From Bacillota bacterium (GTDB lineage Bacteria; Bacillota; Sulfobacillia; JAJZYS01; JAJYTV01), in the NCBI GenBank assembly GCA_021793645.1, contig JAJYSJ010000002.1, forward strand, positions 208,753 to 262,559: 53,807 nt of DNA. The letters are read 5' to 3'. Positions 1 through 8,121 of the stretch are shown here, piece after piece (the first letter of the stretch is position 1; each line of letters begins with the position of its first letter). The notes beneath the pieces were generated by a model. It was not told the DNA's origin. It did no database searches and worked only from the letters and a program-made list of their open reading frames with translations. Position numbers and translations under genes: made by a program.

Positions 1-93
1 CACCGGGAACGGCTCGACCGACTGCCCGAAGCCGTCCAGCAGGAGGACTGCGCCCAGCAGAGCCGATGGGATTGCGGTCCGTCGCTTGCTCAT
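1..93 (-). CDS. N-terminal part of a secreted or membrane protein, cut by the window edge
   Basis: An ATG at 91-93 on the minus strand opens a frame of 31 codons that runs off the left edge. It is preceded by a GGGGGA ribosome-binding sequence about 8 bases upstream. The start reads MSKRRTAIPSALLGAVLLL, a basic N-terminus followed by a hydrophobic stretch, which fits a signal peptide or first membrane helix. The family cannot be told from 31 residues. The hydrolase gene upstream on the same strand ends at 156, so the two may be co-transcribed. Confidence 0.5.
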   Translation of the reverse strand, partial: MSKRRTAIPSALLGAVLLLDGFGQSVEPFPV

Positions 94-155
94 TCGCGAT
101 CCCCCAAGATCAGGATACAGGGAAACCGCAGCTGCGGCATGCCCCAACGGGAGTG

Positions 156-1001
156 CTAGTCCCGTCTCCCGAGGAACTGCGTGACCGCAGCCAGCGCGGC
201 AAGCGGCGTGCCGAGATGTCCGATGCCGGGGAGCACATGCAACTGAGCCTTGGGTAGATGTTCTTGCAGGTAGCGACCCTGCGCAAGGGATACGACGGGA
301 TCGGCATCTCCGTACCAGAGCCCTACGGGCACCGTCACCCGCGAGAGTGCAAAGCCCCAGGGCCGGGTGAACGCATGGTAGTCCTCAACCATACCGTCCG
401 GTCGCACTGTGCCTTCGACGGTCGACCGCACCCAAAGCGCAATCCGATCCGGCGTGAAGAGGGCCTGGTCGCCCGCTGGCGACTGGGAAATGCCCACCTG
501 CGCGATGGCCTCCGCGTTTTGGTGCATCGTCGCCGCGTGGGCAGCGAGTTCTTCGTCGGTCGGCGGCGCGGACGCGTCCGGCAGAAGCCCTAGTTCATGC
601 ATTTCGAAGAGCGGGCCTACGCCGCACATCACGGCAGCGCGGTTGACCCGCTGCGTCAGGAAGGCGGCACACGCCAGCGCATGAGGGCCGCCGCCAGAGA
701 CGCCAGCAACTGCAAAGGACGGAATCCTTAGCGCGTCCGCCAGTTCCCCGACATCCCGCGCAAACTGTTCCAGCGTTCGCTCCTGCAAAGGGTCGGACTT
801 GCCGTAGCCGGGCCTGTCCGGCGCAATCAGGCGAAAAGGACTCGGCTTCGTCTGGGCGGCGTCGAGTCGTGAGCCCGGCGTCGGGTGAAAGAAGAGGACG
901 GGCGGACCCGAAGGGTCGCCATACTCCGCATAGGCGAGGGTGCGTCCGTCCGAAAGGCTTAGGATGCCATGCTCCCTCGGCAAACCGATCGCTCCTCTCA
1001 C
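156..1001 (-). CDS. Alpha/beta-fold hydrolase
   Basis: 281 residues. The nucleophile elbow GVSGGG puts the catalytic Ser at residue 102. An Asp in YGDADP and a His in GIGHLG near the C-terminus complete a Ser-Asp-His triad, and the HPTPGS segment near residue 40 fits the oxyanion region. There is no signal peptide, so it is probably a cytosolic esterase, lipase or hydrolase of small molecules; the substrate cannot be inferred. It starts with GTG inside the stop of the YqeG-like gene (GTGA overlap at 998-1001), so the two are translationally coupled. Confidence 0.85.
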   Translation of the reverse strand: MRGAIGLPREHGILSLSDGRTLAYAEYGDPSGPPVLFFHPTPGSRLDAAQTKPSPFRLIAPDRPGYGKSDPLQERTLEQFARDVGELADALRIPSFAVAGVSGGGPHALACAAFLTQRVNRAAVMCGVGPLFEMHELGLLPDASAPPTDEELAAHAATMHQNAEAIAQVGISQSPAGDQALFTPDRIALWVRSTVEGTVRPDGMVEDYHAFTRPWGFALSRVTVPVGLWYGDADPVVSLAQGRYLQEHLPKAQLHVLPGIGHLGTPLAALAAVTQFLGRRD

Positions 1002-1507
1002 CCGCTTTTTCGCGGCTGTGGAACCTGCGGTATCAGGCGTCGCAAAACCCGGTCGACGGGCCTTGCCAACTTGACGAGCGGCTTATCGCGTGCGAAGCGC
1101 GGTTCCACCAGGACGAGCGCCATGCCCATGCCGATTGCACCGAGCGCGTCCGTCAGGAACTGGTCGCCGACGGCCGCCACGGCCTCGGTGGTCAGCCCGA
1201 GTTCCCCAAGCGCGCGTCGATACGCGCCGCGCAGGGGTTTTCGCGCGCGCGATGTGCAGGGCAGCCCCAGTTGCGCCGCAAGGCGCTCCGCGCGCCCCCG
1301 AGGGCCGTTCGACAGTACATAGCCCCGCAGGCCGAGTTCCTCCATGCGCGCGCAGAAGGAGAGTGCCTCCGCAGGCAAAAGATCGCCGCGCGGATCACAA
1401 AGGGTGTTGTCCAGGTCGAGTAGTAACGCCTTCACACCGCGCGCGGCCAGGTCCTCCAGCGGCACGTCGAGAAGCCCGGAAACCCGAACGCGTAACGTCT
1501 GCCTCAC
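998..1507 (-). CDS. YqeG-like HAD-superfamily (IIIA) phosphatase
   Basis: 169 residues. Motif I DLDNTLCD at residues 31-38 supplies the nucleophile Asp31 and general acid/base Asp33. SNGPRGR fits motif II and GDQFLTDALG fits motif IV, as in YqeG-type cytosolic phosphatases. The GTG start at 1505-1507 has a GGGGGAA SD 5-6 bases upstream. In many Bacillota yqeG sits next to yqeH and aroE; here it is instead coupled to an alpha/beta hydrolase by a 4-base overlap. The physiological substrate is not known from sequence. Confidence 0.8.
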   Translation of the reverse strand: MRQTLRVRVSGLLDVPLEDLAARGVKALLLDLDNTLCDPRGDLLPAEALSFCARMEELGLRGYVLSNGPRGRAERLAAQLGLPCTSRARKPLRGAYRRALGELGLTTEAVAAVGDQFLTDALGAIGMGMALVLVEPRFARDKPLVKLARPVDRVLRRLIPQVPQPRKSG

Positions 1508-2006
1508 TGTCTTCCCCCTGCACAGAGGATGATGCGCTAACGGAGCTGCGCGAGGTGCTCGGCGTACCCCACTCTTTCTGCCAGGATCGCCCCAAAGGCA
1601 GGAGCCCAGCCAGCCGTTCGCCCCGGCTTTCGCGTCCAGGTTAGATCATCAGATCGGAGCGTGCCAAGACACGTAACCCTCTTCGCTATCGCACGAGCGG
1701 CCGGCTGCGCCGCAAGCGCCAGGAGCGACCGCGTTGCGCCGAACGGCCCCCGGGGATCTGGTGTCCATCACCCCGACCTTCACCACCGCCAAGCCGCCCT
1801 GCCCCGAGGCGACCGCCCGTGCGCCAAAGCGCCACCTCGAGGATCGCGCCGGTCGTCCCAATCCCGAGCACGATGCAGGCGCCTTGCCGCTGAGCGGTTT
1901 TAACCGCCAGTAGGTGTCCCAGGGCAGCATCTCCCCGAACGGCACGGCTTGCCTTCCAGGGCTCAACGGATAGCATACGAAATAGGGTTGCAAAGAGGTG
2001 TAGCCG
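1508..2006. other. Intergenic stretch with no supported gene; possible decayed coding remnant
   Basis: About 500 bases separate the YqeG-like gene from the lipoprotein gene. Open frames here lack SD sequences and have arginine-rich shadow composition. On the minus strand around 1800-1900 one frame gives a hydrophobic VLGIGTTGAILEVALW-like segment that breaks into another frame, so an old frameshifted gene is conceivable but unproven. TTGCCT at 1949-1954 and TAGCAT at 1971-1976 (16-base spacer) are a weak promoter candidate for the downstream lipoprotein gene. Confidence 0.35.
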
Positions 2007-2786
2007 TTGCGCTCTTCGGCGTTCCTCCTGATCGCGGCCCTGGGCTGTCTTGCGCTCTGCGGCTGCGCAGCAGCCGCCAGCGGCACCGTCGCAAGACCCG
2101 CAACGCGCCACAGCCGCTGGAGCTGCGCTGCGCCCACCCCGCCTGTCTCGGGGGCGGTTGACGTCGTCCGCACAGGGCGTGAGGTGTTCGGCGGACAGAC
2201 GCTCATGGCAGCCGCTTTCTCGCCTACCGGCTGCCTCACCTTCTACGCGACAAGCCGTACGAAAAACCGCTGGTCCGGGCAACCGGTGACAGCCAGCGCA
2301 ACGCGCGGCGACGGCATCGCGGCCCTGCAGATGTTCTTTTCCGACCGGATGCACGGCTGGATCCTCGCCTTCGGTTTTCTCGGCGCCTTCCAGACCCCGA
2401 TCGTCCTCTTCCGCACGGTGAATGGAGGGGCGGTGTGGCAGCGGCAGCCCGCCAAGGGGTCTCCTTTCCCAGAAATCGACGAACCGATCCGCATGCGCTT
2501 TGAAAACCCGCGGGACGGTTGGATCACCAGCCTGAACGGCTTCGCGTCACCGCCGCGCGTCGGGCTCTACCATACGACCGACGGCGGCGATCGGTGGACG
2601 TTCGTCTCCTTCAGCCTACCGGCACGCTATCAGGGCCTCGTGCAGGAGGCCCTGCCTCCCGTCTTCTCCAACTCTGCGCACGGGATGCTGCGCCTGGTCG
2701 GAACGGAAAACGGACAGACGTCGCTCCTTTACTCTACGGACGACGGCGGTGAAACCTGGCGCCTCGACTCGTCCGCTGGCCCATGA
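2007..2786 (+). CDS. Putative lipoprotein with BNR/YCF48-like beta-propeller motifs
   Basis: 259 residues. A signal peptide with several lipobox-like cysteines within the first 20 residues suggests lipid anchoring outside the membrane. Asp-box-like segments (TVNGGAVW, TTDGGDRW, STDDGGETW), each followed by a W, recur about every 50-60 residues. This is typical of sialidase/YCF48/HCF136-like propellers, which in bacteria are mostly of unknown function. The TTG start at 2007 has AAAGAGGTG 7 bases upstream; no ATG nearby fits better. The gene converges on the GNAT gene with a 10-base gap. Confidence 0.75.
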   Translation: MRSSAFLLIAALGCLALCGCAAAASGTVARPATRHSRWSCAAPTPPVSGAVDVVRTGREVFGGQTLMAAAFSPTGCLTFYATSRTKNRWSGQPVTASATRGDGIAALQMFFSDRMHGWILAFGFLGAFQTPIVLFRTVNGGAVWQRQPAKGSPFPEIDEPIRMRFENPRDGWITSLNGFASPPRVGLYHTTDGGDRWTFVSFSLPARYQGLVQEALPPVFSNSAHGMLRLVGTENGQTSLLYSTDDGGETWRLDSSAGP

Positions 2787-2796
2787 GATGCCGAGG

Positions 2797-3372
2797 CTAG
2801 CGCGCGATGTACAGCAGCAGCGCCGCTCGATCTGCCGACTTGTCGTCCCCCTGGACCTCACGAAACCCGGCGCGGCGCAGCGCCCGCACGGAACGCTGGT
2901 TCCGAGGGGCCGGATCGGCAAAGCAGATCTCGACCTCCGGCCGCGCGAACACGACCTCCCGTACGAAGGCGGCGATTGCCCGCGGGCCGACACCGTGCCC
3001 AACATGCTCCTGCGCGAGGAAGAAGTCGATGCCTGCGGCCCGTTTGGCGTACGCTGCGGCCGGGTGGTCCGGGAAGTCCTCGAGGCGGTACGACTGGAAG
3101 TAGCCCGCCGGTTGTCCCGCGATCAGGAGGATCTTCGCATCCACCGGCTCCTCCCCCCGGACGCGCGGCAGGTACTTTCGAGATACCGCTTCCGCGGTCG
3201 GGGGTACCCGAAGCGCATACCATTCAAGCGCGGCACCCTCGGAGAGCCAACGCTGCAGCAGCGGCAAGTCCTCTGCGGTCAGCGGGCGAAAGCAAAGCCC
3301 ACCCGGCTGTGGGGCTTCTGTCGTCGGCAGTGACGTCACCTCCCGCGCCTGCGCCTTTCTGGACCCGGGCAT
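2797..3372 (-). CDS. GNAT-family N-acetyltransferase
   Basis: About 191 residues from the ATG at 3370-3372, with an AGGGAT upstream; the frame stays open to a GTG at 3415-3417, so the start is uncertain. The layout FRPLTAEDLPLLQRWL, a central GIDFFLAQEHVGHGVG acyl-CoA loop (variant of Q/RxxGxG) and a C-terminal RAGFREV match the AAC(6')/siderophore-type GNAT group. It would move an acyl group from acyl-CoA to an amine in the cytosol. The acceptor is unknown, and aminoglycoside resistance should not be assumed. It is divergent from the J-domain gene. Confidence 0.8.
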   Translation of the reverse strand: MPGSRKAQAREVTSLPTTEAPQPGGLCFRPLTAEDLPLLQRWLSEGAALEWYALRVPPTAEAVSRKYLPRVRGEEPVDAKILLIAGQPAGYFQSYRLEDFPDHPAAAYAKRAAGIDFFLAQEHVGHGVGPRAIAAFVREVVFARPEVEICFADPAPRNQRSVRALRRAGFREVQGDDKSADRAALLLYIAR

Positions 3373-3448
3373 AGATCCCTGCGCGAAGGAGGCGGGCGGC
3401 ACCGAAGCGAAGTGCACACTGCACCTTGGGTGCGAAGGATGAGTCGCA

Positions 3449-3754
3449 ATGAACGACCCTTACCGCGTGCTCGGCGTACGCCGCGGCGCGACAGACGACG
3501 AGATAAGGACTGCCTACCGCCGCCGCGCGAAGGCGATCCACCCTGACACCGTCCCAGAGCTACGGCGCGATGAGGCCACCCGGCGCTTCCAGGATCTCCA
3601 AGAGGCCTATGCCCTGCTCTCGGATCCGAAGCTGCGCATGGCGCTCGATCAGTCCCGCCCTGCACCATGGCGCCCGTTCCGTCGGCGCGGGCCGAGCGAA
3701 GAGGAGGCTGTCGAAGAGTTCTTCCGCAACCTCCTGCGCAGCATGATGCGCTGA
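3449..3754 (+). CDS. Short J-domain (DnaJ-like) protein
   Basis: 101 residues. Residues 1-65 form a J-domain: NDPYRVLGV, helix II with RRRAKAIHPD containing the HPD tripeptide that stimulates Hsp70 ATPase, then an ALLSDPKLR helix IV. The remaining 35 residues are charged, without a Gly/Phe region, zinc fingers or substrate-binding domain, so this is a type III J-protein and not DnaJ itself. The ATG has AAGGAT 8 bases upstream. The membrane protease gene starts 33 bases downstream, so an operon and a dedicated DnaK role there are plausible but inferred. Confidence 0.85.
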   Translation: MNDPYRVLGVRRGATDDEIRTAYRRRAKAIHPDTVPELRRDEATRRFQDLQEAYALLSDPKLRMALDQSRPAPWRPFRRRGPSEEEAVEEFFRNLLRSMMR

Positions 3755-3787
3755 CGCGGGCCATTCCTCCCGAAGGAGGCAGGTGCC

Positions 3788-4894
3788 TTGCAGCGGATCG
3801 ACAAAAGGCAGACACGCAGCGTTCCCCCGCAGGCTGCAAAGCAGGCGAAGGTCGCGGGCAAAGAGGTGTCGGACGGCTCTTCTGGCGGATCGCAGCGGCA
3901 CCCACCGCGCGGCAGAACGCACCTTTGGATCTGGCTGTACGCTTGCGCAGGCGCCATCTCCCTGGTGCTTTTCGGTCTGACGGCCCGCTCTGTGATGCTC
4001 GGTGCGTACCAAGCGGTCAACGCACAAAAAGCCCCTGGTGGGCAAGCGGCCAAGGCGTCTCCTCCGCCGGCACTTGCCGGGCTGCGGCAGGTGGGTACGG
4101 GCGCCACGACGGTGACCCTGGCCTGGAATGCTGTGCCTGGCGGAGCGCCCTATACGATCTACCGGGGCGCAGCGCCGGTTGGCAAGACCAATGGCACGAC
4201 CTTCACGGACCGCGGCCTGGAAGGCCCCGCGACCTACCAGTACACGGTCGAGGACCACTACGGACAGCGACGCAGCGTAATGGCGCAGCTGGCCCTGCCC
4301 TGGTCGACCATCGAATCCGGCGGCGCCCGTTCGGTCGCGCTCGTGACCACATATCCCAGCTACCTCGCAGTGCTGTCGGGGCGCGTTGAAGGCGGCACGG
4401 GTTTCATCGTGAGCGCTTCCTGCGACGTGTTGACGGCCTACCACGTGGTGCGCAGCGCCCATCTGTTCATCGACGTCTCTCTGCCAGGGGGCGAAGTGGC
4501 CCACGCCCGCTTGCTCGCATCAGACCGCGGGCAGGATCTCGCTCTGCTGGGCCTCCCACGGGGCACAACCTGCGGCAGGCCGTTCAGGTTCGCTTCGCAG
4601 AGGGTGGCCATCGGATCACCCGTCGGTCTGCTGGGCCACCCTGGGCTCGGGGCGCTGTCCTGGGTGCAGGGCGCAGTCGTTGGCGCCGACGAGCCAGTGG
4701 ATGTATCAACGCTCGGCACGCTGCAGGAGTTCCCCTTCCACGCCTCTGTGGACCCGGGCGACAGCGGCGGTCCACTCCTGAACCACTGGGGGCAGGTGGT
4801 CGGCGTCGTTGACGCGCGCAGTTCTAGCAGCACGGGGTACGCGGTGCCAGGCACAGAGGCTGCCGCGTTCGTACGGCAGGTCACGGGCCGGTAG
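3788..4894 (+). CDS. Membrane-anchored FN3-trypsin-like serine protease
   Basis: 368 residues. A basic cytoplasmic tail (1-45) is followed by one membrane helix at about 46-68, a Pro/Ala linker, a fibronectin-III-like domain (about 95-165), then a trypsin/HtrA-like domain (about 175-365). The triad is visible: His219 in TAYHVV, Asp250 in GQDLALL and Ser326 in GDSGGP. No PDZ domain follows, unlike HtrA. The TTG start at 3788 has GGAGG and AGGTG upstream. The protease domain should face outside. It probably shares an operon with the J-domain gene and converges on the ABC permease gene with a 3-base gap. Confidence 0.85.
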   Translation: MQRIDKRQTRSVPPQAAKQAKVAGKEVSDGSSGGSQRHPPRGRTHLWIWLYACAGAISLVLFGLTARSVMLGAYQAVNAQKAPGGQAAKASPPPALAGLRQVGTGATTVTLAWNAVPGGAPYTIYRGAAPVGKTNGTTFTDRGLEGPATYQYTVEDHYGQRRSVMAQLALPWSTIESGGARSVALVTTYPSYLAVLSGRVEGGTGFIVSASCDVLTAYHVVRSAHLFIDVSLPGGEVAHARLLASDRGQDLALLGLPRGTTCGRPFRFASQRVAIGSPVGLLGHPGLGALSWVQGAVVGADEPVDVSTLGTLQEFPFHASVDPGDSGGPLLNHWGQVVGVVDARSSSSTGYAVPGTEAAAFVRQVTGR

Positions 4895-4897
4895 GCG

Positions 4898-5731
4898 CTA
4901 GAGTTCACGCCGCCGCATGCTCCAGATCGAGAGCAGCAGGAAGGCTAGAAGCCAGAGGACGGCCCAGCCGTAGAAGGCCGCCGTCTGCGGTACGAGCACG
5001 ATGAAGGGGTTCTCGGCTGTCCGCCCGAGGCTTTGGCCGAGTACAAGCACAGACGACGGTTCGAGGAAGTACTCTGCCGCCTGCCACAGCCCGTTCGTCG
5101 GCACGACAAGCTGCGCCACCTCTCCGATGCGTACCAGCGTGCCGCTGTGCAGCTCGTTCCCGATCGTGCCCGCCACGCCCGCCATCCAGGCAAGGAAGAA
5201 CAGCACCATGCTGATGATCGCCGATGTGATGGTGGGAAGGCGGGTGCTCAGGAAGAGCGAGAGGGTCATCAGCAGGATCGCCTCCGCAGTCAGTGCCAGG
5301 AGCGCGAGGGCGGGATGCGGCGGAGTGTAGCCGACCACCCCAAATACCGTCAGGAACTCCGCTCCGCCAGTCACGAGGGAGAACCCCGTAATCAGGGCCG
5401 CGAGGCCGATCCACTTTCCAAGGATGTAGCGCAGTCTCGTCAAGGGACGCGCCAGAAGCGACAGCGCAACCCCGGATTCCAGTTCAGGCGCCACGGCCGC
5501 CGCCGATAGAAAGCTCGCCGCGAGCGCCAGGATGCCGGAAAAGACAAGCATCACGAAGACGAGCTGCTCCGATGCGAACAACTTCGCTTCTCCTCCGGGA
5601 CCTAAGGAAGACACGAGCGCGTGGAACGCCCAGCCGCTCAGGGAGACGACGAGGAGCACCGCAAGTGCGATGGCGACGGTCGTGCGGCGGCGCAGCATCT
5701 CGCGCAGGGTGAGCAGCGCAATCGCGCGCAT
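4898..5731 (-). CDS. ABC-2 type transporter permease
   Basis: 277 residues with about six hydrophobic helices and no extracytoplasmic domain. The first helix follows TLREMLRRRTT, and an elbow-type ESGVALSLLARPLTR segment lies near residues 85-99, typical of ABC-2 export permeases such as those of the NatB/YhaP group. Its ATG overlaps the ATPase stop by one base (TAATG at 5729-5733), so the pair is translationally coupled. The transported substrate is unknown; lipid, peptide or ion efflux are all possible. Confidence 0.85.
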   Translation of the reverse strand: MRAIALLTLREMLRRRTTVAIALAVLLVVSLSGWAFHALVSSLGPGGEAKLFASEQLVFVMLVFSGILALAASFLSAAAVAPELESGVALSLLARPLTRLRYILGKWIGLAALITGFSLVTGGAEFLTVFGVVGYTPPHPALALLALTAEAILLMTLSLFLSTRLPTITSAIISMVLFFLAWMAGVAGTIGNELHSGTLVRIGEVAQLVVPTNGLWQAAEYFLEPSSVLVLGQSLGRTAENPFIVLVPQTAAFYGWAVLWLLAFLLLSIWSMRRREL

Positions 5732-6660
5732 TAGTGGCCTCCCAACAGGCCGAGGAAGCGCTCCTCCAGCGTCGCTCGGCGCAGTTCCACCGCGTAGACG
5801 CGGGCCCCCGACGCACAGAGCGCCGCCACGAGCTCCGGCACTTCGACCCGCCGGATGCCCTCCACCTCAAGTGCGGTGCCGCGCAGGCGCGGTTCGCCGA
5901 ACCTGCGCAGGTCGCTCAGCGCCTCCGCGGTCAGACCCTCCACCTCGATCTGCGCGCCGGTGGCCGCGAGCAGCTCTTCTAGGCTGCCTTCGGCAGCGAC
6001 GCGTCCGCGGTCAAGCACGGCGACGCGATCGCAAACGAGCTCCACCTCGCTGAGCAGGTGTGAATTGAGGAATATCGTGGCACCGCGCTGTTTGAGGTGC
6101 CGGATGATCTCTCGCACGTCGTGCCGCCCTACAGGGTCGAGCGCGGACGTAGGCTCATCCAGCACGACCATCTGGGGTGACCCGATCAGTGCGACCGCCA
6201 GCCCGAGCCGCTGCTGCATGCCCTTGGAGAAGGCGCCGACGCGATCCTTGGCGCGGTCCGCAAGACCGACGACCGAGAGAGCGGATTCCGCCTCTGTCCG
6301 CCGTGCCGCTCGCGAAAGGTGCAGCAGGGCACCGTGCGCTTCCAGAACTTCTTGCGCCGTGAGCCAATCCTGGTAGCGGAACAGTTCCGGCAGGTAGCCG
6401 ATGTGCTGGCGCGCCGAGACAGCCCCAAGCGGCTCCCCCAGCACGAGCCCCTCTCCGGCGGTCGGCCGCGCGAGTCCCAAAAGCAGCTTTACGGCAGTCG
6501 TCTTGCCTGCCCCATTGGGGCCGAGGAAGCCGAACACTTCTCCGCGGGGCACGGTCATCGTCAGATCCGAGAGTGCCGCCTTTCGGCCATAGCGTTTCGA
6601 CAGGCTCTCTGTGCGGATCGCCGGGTCCTCGTAGTCCATAAAGGACAGTCGCTCGGGCAT
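5731..6660 (-). CDS. ABC transporter ATP-binding protein of an ABC-2 exporter
   Basis: 309 residues from the ATG at 6658-6660, chosen because GGGGAGG lies 6 bases upstream; the frame is open to a TTG at 6676-6678. Walker A GPNGAGKTT, Q-loop near YLPELFRYQD, signature FSKGMQQRLGL, Walker B MVVLDEPTSALD and the H-loop in NSHLLSE are all intact. A C-terminal extension of about 90 residues (from about 215) matches exporters of the CcmA/DrrA/NatA kind. It forms a complex with the permease encoded immediately downstream. Confidence 0.9.
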   Translation of the reverse strand: MPERLSFMDYEDPAIRTESLSKRYGRKAALSDLTMTVPRGEVFGFLGPNGAGKTTAVKLLLGLARPTAGEGLVLGEPLGAVSARQHIGYLPELFRYQDWLTAQEVLEAHGALLHLSRAARRTEAESALSVVGLADRAKDRVGAFSKGMQQRLGLAVALIGSPQMVVLDEPTSALDPVGRHDVREIIRHLKQRGATIFLNSHLLSEVELVCDRVAVLDRGRVAAEGSLEELLAATGAQIEVEGLTAEALSDLRRFGEPRLRGTALEVEGIRRVEVPELVAALCASGARVYAVELRRATLEERFLGLLGGH

Positions 6661-6680
6661 GTTGCGCCTCCCCGTCAAGA

Positions 6681-6706
6681 GAGCCCGGTCCAGGCGGACC
6701 GGGCTC
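6681..6706 (-). other. Perfect 11-bp hairpin just upstream of the ABC exporter ribosome-binding site
   Basis: GAGCCCGGTCC at 6681-6691 pairs with 6696-6706 around a 4-base loop. In the minus-strand transcript it ends about 20 bases before the GGGGAGG of the ATPase gene. Only a weak U-tract follows on that strand and none on the other, so a classical terminator is doubtful. It could be the distal terminator of the sigma/anti-sigma operon or a leader structure. Confidence 0.55.
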
Positions 6707-7020
6707 GGTGGCTTGCTTGGCCATTCGCCGTCAGTGGTGGCTTCCCTGCTAGTTTGAGGCGGGCCGAATCCGCATCGCCAGCCCGTTGCCGCTTGCCGCA
6801 GGAACGGGCCGCGATGCCGTGAGACTCTCGCCGCTTCAGCTGGATGTCACGTTGACACTTGATCTGGACCGCACTGCGGAAAAGGCCCAGGTACGTCCCG
6901 CCCGATGCTTCGCCGGGCAGCGCGGCGATCTGCGACAACGCAATCAGTGCAGCGAGGATTCAGGCCACCCTCGCACCGGGAGCTTCGCCAGGTGTAGTAG
7001 GTTCACAACGCGGGCAAGGG
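6707..7020. other. Intergenic stretch between anti-sigma gene and ABC exporter
   Basis: No convincing gene is visible. An 87-codon minus-strand frame across it has no SD and reads as shadow sequence. A 13-base inverted repeat TGTCA-cgt-TGACA lies at 6845-6857 and could be an operator. No good -35/-10 pair was found for the ABC operon. With the hairpin at 6681-6706 this is the only recognisable structure here. Confidence 0.35.
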
Positions 7021-8121
7021 TCAGTGCAGGCCTTGCGCCACGGTAAGGGCCTGAGACTCTGGAAGGCTTCCGACCACTGTGTATACCATGCCGTTCTTCT
7101 GCCAGACGACTGCGCTCCCGATGCCGGTCTGGTCGTTGATCGCAAGGCCCTGTGCGCCATTGACCATAACCGTCTTGGAAAGCGCTCTGCCGATCGGAAT
7201 GGGGATCGGGAGAGTCCGCGTCGGGTCGCCGATCGACCTGATCTCCGCTGCGAGCTGCGGCGAGATACCGGGGATCGAAAGCAGGTACTGCTCTATCTCC
7301 TGTACCGTCGCGCCCGTCGAATAGACCTTTGGTGCCGGCGCTTGGGCGATCAGCAGTTGCGGCATGCGCCCGGAAGCGCCCAGGGTCGACAGCGAACCGC
7401 CGTACGACGTGACCACGGCGGGCCCCGTCGTGACCGAGAGCATGCTTCCCGCGAGGTCCGCGGGCAGCGGCGGAATCTGCAGGTGGTGCTGCACCGCGTA
7501 CGCTGCAACCTTCGACGCGCTGAGCTGCAGGCTCTCCGTTTGGCTTGGCATCACCGCGTAGACCGGGGAGCCGAGGTTCGCGGGCACGCCTTGGCCCGCT
7601 GCGAGCACCTTGAAGCCTGCGGCCGCCTGCGCTGCGGCAAGGCTTGCTGCCGGCGACAAGCGGATATTCCGCACGCCTTGCAAGTTGCCGAGCTGTCTCA
7701 GATTCGGCAGGGCCGCGCCATCGGATGGCGCGATCGGCACTGCCTTGAAAGACTGGGGCTGGAAGATCAGCAGGAGCCCCTTGGCATACGAGCCGATCGG
7801 CGTGAAGCCGATCGCCAGGACGGCGATTGCCGCTGCCGCCCCCCCGGCAATGCGCCAGTATGGCAGGCGGCGCGGGGGCGCTGCGGAGCGTACCGGTGCA
7901 AGGCCCTTCCCCAGGTTGAGTGCGAAGCGCTCGCGCGCCGCAGCGGCGTCAGTCGTCCCCTCCGTGCCAAATAGCGCTTGAGCCGCTTCCGCATCGGCCT
8001 GCAGCGAAGCGATGTGCATGCGGCAGCGCTCGCAGCTTTGCACGTGCCCCCGTAGCGGCGCGGGCACCACCCACGCCTCGTCGAGCAGCCGACGCAGCTC
8101 ACCGTCGTTCGGATGACGCAT
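7021..8121 (-). CDS. Anti-sigma factor with zinc-binding ZAS motif and one membrane helix
   Basis: 366 residues. His26-x3-Cys30-x2-Cys33 is the zinc-associated anti-sigma motif that holds an ECF sigma factor. A membrane helix at about 89-107 and a large external domain (about 115-366) of the DUF4367-like kind follow. It starts at ATG 8119-8121 with AAGGAG 7-8 bases upstream, inside the last 23 bases of the sigma gene. The topology is a cytoplasmic N-terminus, one crossing and an external sensor, so release may depend on an envelope signal. Confidence 0.85.
   Translation of the reverse strand: MRHPNDGELRRLLDEAWVVPAPLRGHVQSCERCRMHIASLQADAEAAQALFGTEGTTDAAAARERFALNLGKGLAPVRSAAPPRRLPYWRIAGGAAAAIAVLAIGFTPIGSYAKGLLLIFQPQSFKAVPIAPSDGAALPNLRQLGNLQGVRNIRLSPAASLAAAQAAAGFKVLAAGQGVPANLGSPVYAVMPSQTESLQLSASKVAAYAVQHHLQIPPLPADLAGSMLSVTTGPAVVTSYGGSLSTLGASGRMPQLLIAQAPAPKVYSTGATVQEIEQYLLSIPGISPQLAAEIRSIGDPTRTLPIPIPIGRALSKTVMVNGAQGLAINDQTGIGSAVVWQKNGMVYTVVGSLPESQALTVAQGLH

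Noticed and set aside
2797-3372. Aminoglycoside 6'-acetyltransferase resistance gene
   Set aside because: The GNAT layout resembles AAC(6') proteins, but this group includes many housekeeping and siderophore acetyltransferases, and nothing in the context points to resistance.
6859-7974. A 371-codon plus-strand frame opposite the anti-sigma gene
   Set aside because: Arg/Cys/Asp-rich shadow with no SD; the minus strand carries a clear ZAS anti-sigma factor coupled to its sigma factor.
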